Assembly: GCA_014529385.2 (NCBI GenBank)
Contig: CM043944.1
Location: 62,338,248 to 62,402,247 of the forward strand
Length of the DNA stretch: 64,000 bases
From: Adiantum capillus-veneris
Taxonomy: Eukaryota; Streptophyta; Polypodiopsida; Polypodiales; Pteridaceae
Direction of reading: 5' to 3'
The translations under genes and the position numbers were made by a program. This document shows positions 54,900 through 64,000 of the stretch, in pieces. How positions within the stretch are numbered: position 1 is the first letter of the stretch; every line of letters begins with the position of its first letter. The notes under the pieces are model-generated. The model saw only the letters and a list, made by a program, of their open reading frames with translations, was not told the DNA's origin and made no database searches.

Positions 54900-55199
54900 T
54901 TCATCCAGCTTTTAGTCAGGACCATGCTCTCTTTGATGTGATGGGAGTCGATTATGTAGAAAGCATCTTTGAACTCCCCAATACTCAACTTGAGTATGGT
55001 TTCTGCCACAAAGCTAATAATAGTGCTTTTGAACTTGTATGCAATATTCATCTAGCTCTTTGATTGATGGATTTCCCATCATTATCCACGTTCCATAAGT
55101 CATTAGATTCCTTGTTGCATAAGGATCGATCACAATTACACATGTGATTTTGAGTCCTATTTCTCCACATACCTTGAATTTGATCACTGTCGGAGACAT
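54900..55199 (-). pseudogene. E8 second protease-like domain
   Basis: IKFKVCGEIGLKITCVIVID followed by PYATRNLM resembles the start of protease 2 of E5 (IECKVGTNQIKARALLD, SGAQTNLL). After a frame change, LSIGEFKDAFYIIDSHHIKE and SMVLTKSWMN parallels IQINQYMYPHMFYVVEDQAT and LLLGQPWQK. The Ser-Gly of the active loop is Pro-Tyr here. The match is diverged, so confidence is moderate. Confidence 0.45.
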
Positions 55200-55489
55200 T
55201 GTATTTTTTGTCTTCTCGATGTTATTTTTTGATCTTGAGTTTGTTGAGCATCTAATGTGGAGCTTGGTGACACTGCTTCTTCATCTGATGTCAATTGTGC
55301 ACTTTCTAACGTCAGCTTCTTTGATACAACTTTTTTTGATTCTTCAGGTATGTTGATAATGACATACTGCGTGGTGGCTTTTCTTCCTTCATTTGCACTT
55401 TTGTATCATGCTCCATGAGATAGCTATCTGTATCACATTTTCTGCTTTCATGCTCATAAATTTCATTATCTCTCTTCATCACTTTTATC

Positions 55490-56150
55490 ATAAAATAAGG
55501 AGGTATGTCATAGCCATTCTCATCACAAAAGTTCATAGGTATTAGGTCATTTACACTCACATCTAGAGTTGCCAATATCTATTCCCATCCAAAGGGTTCA
55601 ATTAGCTCTAAAAATGGCTCCTTTATATAGTAATTATCTTCTATTGAGCACTCTAAGATACAACCTTCCTTTTTTAGGCTTCCACGTTCAGATGCTCCAC
55701 ACATTCAAACATACGCTTGTTTCATCAACCAAGCAGGCATAATTGTGTTTTGGATTCTGTAGTTATGTCAAAGTCTTGTACTGAGGTTCGATTTATGCCT
55801 ATGTAACTATGGTCCTTTGTCCTACCCCTTGTTGTTACACCCTTGTGTCACAAGTAGAGGTGGTCATAGCCCCATTCTTGAACCATTTTGAGTTGACGCA
55901 TGAATGGTTGTCCCAAATTAATATCAAAATTTTTTCTCTTTTTGAAGTCTACTACCGTAGAAGTGTGCTCGTACTCAATTCCACAAGAGGATACAATGAT
56001 TTATTCAAGCATCCCCAAGGGTGTGCTAGTTGTGATTTCATCCATGTTTTCCTTAGAGCCAGTCTTCCCCACCTCTCCCAGATTTCCTTTGTAGCAATCT
56101 TTCATTCAATGTCTCTTCCTCCAATCCTCCTTCATTCCATTGGCACCTCG
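55490..56150 (-). pseudogene. E8 protease 1 and pre-RT segment
   Basis: The minus strand reads IATKEIWERWGR, GIEYEHTSTVVDF, LGQPFMRQLKMVQEWGYDHL, matching E5 IATKEIWKKWGK, GIEYEHTFAIVDF and LGRPFTRQLKMVQDWGYDHI. The DSGA loop itself lies at the cut end and is damaged. ILATLDVSVNDLIPMNFCDE and NGYDIPPYF follow, as in E5 (ILATLDFCAIPDG, FCDKDGYDVVPYF). Two stops. A secure relative of E5. Confidence 0.8.
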
Positions 56151-56183
56151 TCCCTTAGCACTTTGTAACCTCTTCCTCTTTGT

Positions 56184-56184
<1 letters not shown>

Positions 56185-56266
<82 letters not shown>
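56185..56266. repeat. (CT)41 microsatellite
   Basis: About 82 bp of CT, near the end of a minus-strand LTR copy. Confidence 0.95.
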
Positions 56267-56268
<2 letters not shown>

Positions 56269-56356
56269 TTTCTTGATCTCTTACTCTCTTCTTCCCATCT
56301 ATCAATGCACAATTCGGCACGGGCTGATAAACGCACCATGCATCGTGGAAACCCGA

Positions 56357-56580
56357 TGGAGAGGGGGAATGTGGAACACACCCAGCACACACAACAATAC
56401 CTCTCTATAGCCTAGGGCATTCACAGCACCCCTATCCTCTCAAAAAACGCCTACAAACGACACACAATTGCATAGCAAACACACCCTTATGCTCCACTCG
56501 ATGCACACACACTTGTGCGGACCACAACCCACCACACACCCGCAAATGTCATTGTTTACCGCATTCCCACACACTCAAAC

Positions 56581-56617
<37 letters not shown>

Positions 56618-56657
56618 TTGTGCACACAACTGTCAACGGTCACCACTGCCATCACAG

Positions 56658-56700
<43 letters not shown>

Positions 56701-57388
56701 TTGTGCACACAACTGTCAACAGTCACCACTGCCATCACAGACCCGGGAACACACTGCATGAGAGAAAAAGACAAGGGGAAAAGGGAATCGACATAGCAAA
56801 AACAACGCAAATTCACCATCACACACAACTCTACAACCATGGCCGCTTCTTGGCTTACAACAACAAGAAAAGAGGGGCCCTTGTTGGCTCCCTCTGTCAA
56901 CAATCTCCCATTTGGATTCTCCCCAATGCACTCGCTTCTTCAAGGCACAAAGCCCCTCCCATAGAGGCAAAAGAAGAGGACAAAAAAGCCTCCTCCAAAA
57001 GCCTCTCCAAAAACAAATTTTTTTCCCTCACTTATAGAGAGCTCCCGCCATTTAAAAGCTTGCATCTCATTGGCCATCAAGGCACCCACACTTGGAAATT
57101 TTGAGGACACGGTATCCTTCTCTCTCTTTTAGTACACATGAGCTCCCTTTACTTAAGGGGGGCAAAAACAGCACCGTCATTGCTCCCAGCTTTACCTTCA
57201 AAAAACCTTTTACCCCATGGACGTGGGACGAGCCTGTGACCAACTACCACGTCATCAACCGCCTCATCGTTGTCACCACCAAAATCCGTCGTTTGTTCCT
57301 TGACAGGACCGTCTACAGTGCTCACACATACACCAGATCCATGTCATCACCTGCCTCGCTGTTGTCACCACCAAAATCCATTGCACGC
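56357..57388 (-). repeat. E10a: partial LTR of the E6 family
   Basis: On the minus strand the end CATTCCCCCTCTCCA matches E6, and the preceding GAGGATAGGGGTGCTGTGAA also matches. Further matches (GTCGATTCCC..TTCCCC) lie upstream. The start is cut by E9. 57269-57379 contains a 92-bp-spaced repeat of GTTGTCACCACCAAAATCC. Confidence 0.6.
56583..56742. repeat. tandem duplication, 83 bp x 2, each with a CT run
   Basis: Unit: CT run, then TTCTTTGTGCACACAACTG and CACCACTGCCATCACAGACC. One base differs outside the CT run. Confidence 0.9.
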
Positions 57389-57545
57389 TATCAAGAAGTG
57401 CGCAATGCGACTAGGAAAGCGCCGGGCCTCTAACTGTGAGGATTCGTAGCAAAATCAAGCAAGGGGTTGATGATTTATAGCCAAAAACACACTCAAATAA
57501 ACAAAACTCCAGCCATGAAAGCTCCACTTTGAAAAAGAACCAATA

Positions 57546-58680
57546 CTAACTCAAAACTCTTGTGTGTGTGAAGATTAGGTGTAGCCTCGATCCCAATTGC
57601 ACAGATGCAGTGCTCATTCGACCTGTTTCACCTTGTACGTGGATAAATTTAGTAAGAGACTGCCGCTTCCTCTTTATGATATCAATTATTTCCTCATGAA
57701 ACTCCCCCTTTGCTATTCCAAGGACCTCACCCAAGGTAAATTCCACCTTACTGTTTAAAATCCTCTCTTCCAAACCTTTTTGAGATCGATTGCCGCCTCT
57801 ATGTCAGATTGGAGTTTGTAGGCCGGACCCTTTGCTTTAGCTTTTGTTGCATCCTTCTTCTTTTCTTTAGAGGCTTCTTGCATAGGCACTTCAGGGACAG
57901 GCATCTCTTGCGAGGAAGGTGATCTAGGAGGCACTATGTCATTTTTGCCTCCACTCCTTGTCGCTCATTTTAAAGTCCCTTCATCCCCATTCTCACGCCT
58001 ACGTTTCTCTTTGACAATGGACTCATTGGCTTGACATTTGGTAATGTATGCATGCACTGACAAAGAGTCCACAGAGTCATTCCAACCTGTTTCTAGCCAA
58101 ATGCAGTCTCCAGCTTCATGTAAAATCTCTGTAGTCATTTTACCCTTCATAGCATATTCTAAAGCGCATGGCCATAGCTCTCTAATACCATTAGATTCCT
58201 CTTCTCCAACCTTAACCGATCCTTTTTTCTTAATAGGATCCACCTTCAACCCATAGGCGGCTGCCTCAACCATTGAGATGGCATGGCTAGTAGCCATGTC
58301 CTCAACTAGCTTCTTCATCCCGTTTTTGCCAAAGTTTGTCCTCAAGAGCTTACCTCTTTCACTTAAGTGAATTTTTCCATCTTTAAAGAAAACAAGCTCC
58401 TTTGTCAAAGCGTCTTTAAAATTTTCACAATCCCTCCTTCCATGGTCAATACTATCACACCATATGCATCTATCACAAAACCTTCTCTGCTTTGAGGTCG
58501 TTGCCCTGTAGGTTGACTTGATGGTTGCCCCTTTTCTTCTAGCCTTGTAAGCTTTAACTTTAGCTCTTGCATTCCTTTAGCAATATCCTCCAGGATGGAT
58601 TTGTCACTCTTTGGAACCACAATCATAGGCTTTATGAGACTCTCAGGAACGATTGGGGCTTGAGTAGGATTAACTATCAT
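57546..58680 (-). pseudogene. E9 nucleocapsid, linker and pre-protease helix
   Basis: Minus strand: ILEDIAKGMQELKLKLTRLE (coiled coil), a knuckle in a second frame (CIWCDSIDHGRRDC), then ELVFFKDGKIHLSERGKLL, GMKKLVEDMATSHA, TGWNDSVDSLSVHAYITKCQ, and LEERILNSKVEFTLGEVLGI. It stops before the protease. It corresponds to 29340-29430 plus 31079-31790 of E4, and its continuity confirms that E6 is an insertion there. Confidence 0.7.
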
Positions 58681-58689
58681 CTTTTCTCT

Positions 58690-59340
58690 TCGTCATTGTC
58701 GCTTGGCTAGTAGCAAAATTGCATCTTCGACCTCATTCCAATCAGACTTTAAGCCCTGTTCTGCATCCTTATCCTCAAGTAGTAGCTCTAACTTCTCTTG
58801 AATCTCTTTACCTGCGGCCTGCAAAAAGAGTTTTATCTTCTCTGAGTTTAGGGTAGCCTTTTTAGTCCTTGACAATTGATCATATCGGCGTTCAAATTCC
58901 CATAGCAATTCCGTAGGCAAAAGACCCTCTTTTGGCCTAACTACCCACTCTAAAAAGTCCTGTTTGTCACCCTTTCCAAGTCTTCCATGAAATACTCTTC
59001 TTTCAAGGCTAATTTGAATGCTTCCCAAGTTGCCCCATGCTCATTTTTAATTCCCCTTACATGCTCTCTGATCTCGGGAACCACAGCTAGTTCAAAACTT
59101 TGCACCATCTCTGCTTCGGGCAGTCGATGCAGCTCCATCTCCATTACATATACACAAAGATACTTTGTTACATATTTAACTTTAAATTGGTCCATTTTAC
59201 TCACCATAGATTGAAGAGCTTTTGTTGAGGAAAGTCCCTCCTTTCTGCAACTTGCTTGCTGCTGCATAAACACCTCAAAAGCTTGAAACATTTGCATTGT
59301 GACTGGATCAAACCAAACCCCCTCTTGCTCTTATTGCTCC
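58690..59340 (-). pseudogene. E9 gag
   Basis: The minus-strand frame starts MQMFQAFEVFMQQQ. It continues with YVTKYLCVYVMEMELHRLPE, GATWEAFKLALKEEYF, a frame change, then LLPTELLWEFERRYDQLSRT, LNSEKIKLFLQAAGKEIQEK and LELLLEDKD. It matches the E4 gag throughout and is better kept. Gag builds the particle. Confidence 0.75.
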
Positions 59341-59666
59341 ATAGCTTTAAAAATTTGTTTTAAGACCTTCAATGAAGCTTCTGAACCCTTACCCTAGCCT
59401 GCTTTCCGTCGAGTTCACCAAAAATGTGTCAAGAAGTGCATAATGCAACTAGGAAAACGTCGAGCCTCTGACTGTGAGGATTCATAGCAGAATCAAGCAA
59501 GGCATTGATGATTTGAAGCCAAAAACAAACTCAAATAGAACAAAACTCCAGCCATGAAAGCTCCACTTTGAAAAAGAACCAATACTAACTCAAAACTCTT
59601 GTGTGTGTGAAGATTAGGTGTAGCCTTGCTCCCAATTGCACAGATGCAGTGCTCATTCGACCTGTT

Positions 59667-60419
59667 AAAAACCATAAAATGACGCTTCGATTCCTCGTCG
59701 TTACCATTTCATGGAAGCTTCAGTACTTCATTGGAGAAGCCCAAGTAGTTATTTGAGGAGGGGAAACCATAATTGGAGGCCTCATAGCCCCAACCATGTA
59801 GTGGAAGCAGCACGGGACTGCACTAGCACCCTGTGTTGCAATGGATGTATCTCATTACTTATATGCCCAAATGAGCTCATTCTTGGTTCTAAAACTTCCC
59901 TCTCAGCTTGAGCAATGACGACACCGACGTTGATGTGGTAGTTTGAGCCAGTTTTTGCTATTTTTGAGCTATTTTTGACCATTTTATGGTCATTTTTAGT
60001 TTTTTTTTGGCCCAAAAATGCCCCCCTTTTGTCCGTAAAAAGCCCACTCGAGCTAGAAAAAATCCCTAAACTTGTGAAAAAAATCCCATTGGGCTCAAAT
60101 TTCATGTTGAACCTCATTTTGCCACTTGGTAAGCACTTTGGACACGTCTTTTACACTCGCGCACGAAACCTGCTATTTTTTGCCAACATCGCCCGCATTG
60201 AACTTTCTAGGCAAAACGAGTGCGCCACTTCCAAACACTTGACATTTGTACATTCATAAAGCAAACTAAGCATGCTTTAATGTGTTAAAACATGCCGCGG
60301 TGCCATGTCCCCGGCCTCGCCTGCCCGGCAAGGTATGTACACACCTGCAACCATGGCATCCGTTTTCGCATATATCACAGTATGTGGTCCCATACATCAA
60401 AAACATTAAGAGTGAGGTA
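59667..60419. other. no gene seen
   Basis: Possibly the remaining 5' LTR of E9. Repeated ATTTT..GACC text near 59950-60000; no coding motif. Confidence 0.4.
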
Positions 60420-61297
60420 GATATTTTTATTTTCACATTATGCAAGTACCACGGCACGAAAACGTCGCTCGACAAGGCCGCCCACAGTGCCATAGCCATG
60501 GAGCTCACAAGCGCTCACTCGCTCTCGCTCTCGCTCTCGCTCTCTCTCTCTCTCTCTCTCTCTTGCTTGATAACCCTAATGGCTCACGCTCCATGCATTA
60601 TGGTCTTCACTTCCCAACCATGTCTTTGTATGTGGGTTAACCCACTATGCCACATGGCACTCGCTGGCTCAATGGGCCTTCCCAAGCTCCAAAAGCTTTT
60701 GAAGTAGCATCAAAAAATATTTTTTTCTTCCCCCAACTTCAAGGCCTTGAATTTTTTTTCTCATCACCTCAGCCACAAACTCAACCAAAAACCCTCTTTC
60801 TTAACTTCAATCCCCCCAAGTCCCATTGCACTTCGACTTCTGCATGGCCTCGAATCGCGTGTACCAAAATGAGAAAAAATTGCCAGATTCCTCATGGCCA
60901 CCATGGTTGTCAAACTTCAATTGGCTCTAACTTTGCACTCGTAGCCCAACTAGGGAGTCCTCTCTTCCTATCAACTCCACATGTTGAGCTCTATCTTCTA
61001 GAACTTGGTCAAGGCCCAAAAACCACCAGATGGCACATTTACTGAGGAGGCCAAGTTGCCCCACAATTGGTCCCCCAGCAAACTTTGAATTGACCATAAC
61101 TTGCTCGTTCGAGCTCTGATGTGGATCCAAAAAGACTGACATGCTCCACAACTCAAGCTCTTCACATCTATCCACCCATATTAGCTATGGCCATCTGTCC
61201 CCACTTACAATGTCCAATGGGGATCTGCAAAACATTGCAACTTTATACTATCCTATCTTTCACACCATAGCTCCGTTTGAGGAGCCAATTGGACTGT
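60420..61297 (-). repeat. E10b: partial LTR of the E6 family
   Basis: On the minus strand CTCCTCAAACGGAGCTATGG and GTTGTGGAGCATG.CAGTCTTTT match E6 (GCTCGTCAAACGGGGCTTCGG, GTTGTGGAGCATGCCGGTCTTTT). A CGCT/CT-rich run lies at 60521-60563. Both ends are unclear. Confidence 0.5.
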
Positions 61298-63166
61298 TGG
61301 AGAGGGGGAATGGGGAGCACGCCCATCGCGCCAACACGGAATGCCTCCTATAGCCCAGGGCACACACTGCACCCCAATCCACTTTGCGAGCACCTTCGAA
61401 TCGCTCTTTTCACTAGACCACGCACGCACACGCACTCACACAGACGCACACGAACTCACACAACCCGCACACCTCAATGCACCAGCTTTGCGATCTCCCA
61501 CACGCTCAAAACACACCACACACACACTCTCTCTCTCTCTCTCTCTGCAACACTTTGTCGGGGCGTCACACACCTGCCAATACGCCCGCACGCACACACA
61601 CGAAAGCAGAAGAGAAGGGGGGAAGGGGGGCCAGACGACGAACAAAACTCACTGCAATGGGGGCCTTCTTTCATTCATTGGCACCAAACACTGTACAATC
61701 ATCCTCGTTGCAACCGGGGCACACTAAAAAGATCAAAGGGGCGAGCCCCGCTCAAGCCCGGCCTGAAGGTTTCCATGGCCACTGCTCTTCGTGAGCTCTC
61801 CACGGCTCCAAACGAACTAGCAACTCCCGACCAAAAAAAACTCATCGAAGGAGTCCTCTCCCCTTCTTTTTTCCTCTCTTTCCAGCCCAAAGGGAAAAAC
61901 CCTTCTCCTCGAAAAAGAAACCTGCTCCTCCTCCTTCTTTTTTCACTCCTCTCCAAAGCCAAGGCCCACCCAAAACCTCGAACCCGCTGCCCTTCTTTCT
62001 CTCCTTCTTTTTCAAGGCCAAAGAAAAAAAGTTAACATGCTTTTTTAGGCAATACCTAAAGCCTGGCGCTACTGCTCCTTGGGGTTTCCCTCTACTTTTC
62101 CTCTTTCTTTTAGCCTTTGAGTTTCCTTCCCTTTCTTTATTTCAACTCCAGCCAAGGCAAACTTTGCTTCTTTTATTTATTACAACCAAAGAGGCTCATG
62201 TGTTTGTTTCCCACATGGACCGGTGCTTTGGTGTGCACGGATGTTCAGAACCCCTCTTTCAACAAGGCACTCCGGCCCAACCCAAACCTCGAAAAATTTT
62301 CTGCTTTAGGTCAGTTCACCCCCTCAAACACCAAGCCGCAAGTGGTAAAAAAAATTGAGTTGTACCCCTGTCGCAATATCCTATTGCCAAGCCGCAAAGC
62401 CTAGATGGAAGTTTGCATCGCCGACTTGCTTCAACACAATCACCATGGTTTCTCGACTCTTCCAGGCTCGCAATCCGAGGCATTACCCAAAACGAATAAA
62501 AACATATGTCGCCTTTCACTGCCCACGGCTCCCAACTTCATCTCGCTGTATTTGACCGACCGAGTATCCGATTGACGTGCAGTCGACTCGTGCTCACTCC
62601 ACATAGCGCACACTATTACTGAGAATCTTGGCGAGGCCCAAAATATACAAGACGGCACATCCTCCAATGCGGCCAAGTGGGCTGAGACCCGGTCCCCGAA
62701 AAATCTTCAAACGGTCATAACTTTCTATCCATAGCTCCGATTCGCAATCCGAGAAGATATGCATGCTCCGTAACTCGAGCTTTACACATATATGCACTAA
62801 CATCAGTCCGGGCCACCTGTCCCCAGCTGCCCTGTCCGTCGGGACCTGCGAAGCCTTCCATCTTCGGATTGACATATCTTTCACACCGAAGCCCCGTTTG
62901 ACGAGCCGTCTGGATGAGCTTCTAGAGCATCTTGAACACCACATTTCGGGACATGTTTTTCCGCATTTTGAACACTTTGATTTGACATCATCATTATCCC
63001 ACTTTGGAGGCCCCCCTGGCCTTAAAAACCCCTTTAAGCACGCATTTCCGTTGCCACTGTCCTGCTGAGGTCTCCCACACTGGCTTTAGCCCTCTACCAT
63101 GCACCGGTTAGCACCCTTTGCATTGCACAACACACTTTATAGCGCGGACCAACTTTGGCTGCACCA
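61298..63166 (-). repeat. E10c: near full-length LTR of the E6 family
   Basis: On the minus strand it starts TGGTGCAGCC (63166) and ends CATTCCCCCTCTCCA (61298). E6 is matched closely over its first 400 bp (CGCGCTATAAAGTGTG, ATGGTAGAGGGCTAAAG, GTGGGAGACCTCA). Flanks are CTGT and CCGT, so a target duplication is only 3/4. Long frames such as 61277-62035 are low-complexity and not genes. Confidence 0.65.
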
Positions 63167-63244
63167 CCGTCTTCTAGAGCACTCCAATCACTACATTACC
63201 AAGCACAACTTTAGCACTTTGGACACCTAGACCTGTCGTCCCAA

Positions 63245-63472
63245 TGTTGGAATTAGGGTTGCAAGAAAACATTTACAACTTGGAAAAGACAAAGAAATCT
63301 CAAGGCACACAACAGAGAGTGTATTACTTAGTGTGCAATGGAAAGATAAGTTAGCCCTACAGTGATGGGCGTATATACAATGCACGGGGGGAAAACCCTC
63401 CTAGTGAGGGAAAAAATGCCCTGGCAGTCCTACGTATGTTCACACACATCACTAACACATGTATAGGTAACA
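63245..63472 (-). repeat. E11 3' LTR, short copia type
   Basis: On the minus strand it starts TGTTACC directly after a purine-rich CCCAAGGGGATT (63473-63484) and ends AATTCCAACA. TGTATATACG serves as a TATA candidate. 228 bp. The 5' LTR is outside the window, so the limits rest on TG..CA and the purine tract. Confidence 0.55.
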
Positions 63473-63484
63473 AATCCCCTTGGG

Positions 63485-64000
63485 AGTGATGCGGTGAACA
63501 AGAGCTGGCACATAGAGTATAGGGAAGTGCCATGCCCTGAGGACATGATTTGTCCACAAAGGAGAGTAAGCCCAAAGCTTTGCGGAAATCTTTGAACTTC
63601 TCACAAGACAATGCCTTTGTGAAAAGATCTGTAAGATTGTCCTATGTTGGCACATAAGCCAAGGTGGTCTCTCCTGCTGAGAGCCTCTCCCTGACATAGT
63701 GGTAATGCACCTCAATGTGCTTTGTGCGAGCATGAAAAAATGGGTTCCTTGCAACTACCAATGTGCTTTGTTTGTCAATGTAGATAGTGTTGGCAGTGTC
63801 CTATCCAACACCCAAATCATCCATAAGGCATCTGAGCCTTACACACTCAACTGTAGCTGTGAAGACTGCCTTGTACTTAGCCTCACAACTAGAAGCGGCC
63901 ACATTAGGTTGCTTCTTGCTCAACAATGATATGCATGAGCTTTCAAGAATGAAACAAAAACCACTTCTAGACAGTCGTGTGTCAAAACAACCAGCCCAAT
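63485..64000 (-). pseudogene. E11 copia RNase H C-terminal part
   Basis: Minus-strand frames give HARTKHIEVHYHYVRERLSA, GETTLAYVP and, after a stop, DNLTDLFTKALSCEKFKDFR followed by KALGL. This is the conserved end of copia pol. The N-terminal side continues past the window edge. One stop and frame changes near 63640 and 63780 indicate a pseudogene. Confidence 0.75.

Larger units (their letters stand above)
52441..56160 (-). mobile_element. E8: minus-strand E5 relative without RT or integrase
   Basis: On the minus strand the order is protease 1, the pre-RT segment, protease-like domain 2, the W-x-P-K tail, a purine tract and the LTR. Only about 110 residues separate the pre-RT segment from protease 2, so RT, RNase H and integrase are absent. 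The upstream end is cut at about 56160. 52460-53590 has low-complexity Asn/Lys/Thr/Ser coding on the minus strand and nothing recognisable; the hydrophobic + strand frame 52469-52885 is its shadow. Confidence 0.65.
57391..59666 (-). mobile_element. E9: minus-strand gypsy relative of E4 with short LTR remnants
   Basis: Direct repeats of 237-238 bp (57391-57627 and 59429-59666) flank gag and pre-protease coding on the minus strand. On that strand the right copy ends TTGACACA and is followed by TTTTTGGTGAACTCGACGG, a degraded primer site, so it is the 5' LTR end. Pol is missing: coding stops at the pre-protease helix (57650), where the left repeat begins. The element is thus a deletion product. 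The outer LTR parts are not resolved. Confidence 0.65.

Noticed and set aside
61277-62035. 252-aa frame with His/Thr and Ser/Leu repeats
   Set aside because: Low-complexity reading of CA and CT runs in an LTR copy.

Overview
The window is plant nuclear DNA from a large, repeat-rich genome. Nearly every coding signal belongs to LTR retrotransposons (Ty1/copia and Ty3/gypsy), nested and truncated, with long GA/CT, GT and poly-C tracts. I found no convincing host gene, tRNA, rRNA or CRISPR array. The species cannot be fixed; the mix of families would suit a non-flowering plant, but that is only a guess.

Layout. 1-7862: a decayed copia element (E1, + strand) split by gypsy-derived debris (E2), including a minus-strand relic of an unusual accessory ORF (2775-3264). 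7863-8110: an opposite-strand gypsy fragment (E3). 8225-38153: a degraded gypsy element (E4) with LTRs at about 8225-9673 and 36027-38153. E4 has been entered twice, by an 18.8 kb gypsy element (E5, 9751-28515) and by an LTR that now stands alone (E6, 29441-31074). 41568 to beyond 48913: a relic (E7) related to E5. 52441-56160: another E5 relative on the minus strand (E8). 57391-59666: a minus-strand relative of E4 (E9). 56357-57388 and 60420-63166: minus-strand LTR copies related to E6 (E10). 63245-64000: the 3' end of a minus-strand copia element (E11).

The centre of interest is E5. Its LTRs differ by only about eight single bases plus one GA-tract difference, and a tRNA-Asp-type primer site and a polypurine tract are visible. 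Its gag-pol is nevertheless broken: a stop and a G-tract frameshift in gag, an in-frame TAG, a deletion removing the N-terminal part of reverse transcriptase, and an in-frame TGA after integrase. E5 carries several features that ordinary gypsy annotation does not explain. Eight copies of a 24-bp palindrome sit four before gag and four after pol. A second retropepsin-like domain follows integrase. The integrase zinc-finger module is duplicated. A second copy of the polypurine tract lies just after pol. About 3.3 kb of accessory ORFs lies before the 3' LTR, and a diverged homologue of the first of these survives at 2775-3264. The second protease domain and a W-x-P-K repeat tail recur in E8, and the tail also in E7, so they appear to be lineage traits.

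All comparisons were made by eye. Element edges described as approximate need alignment.
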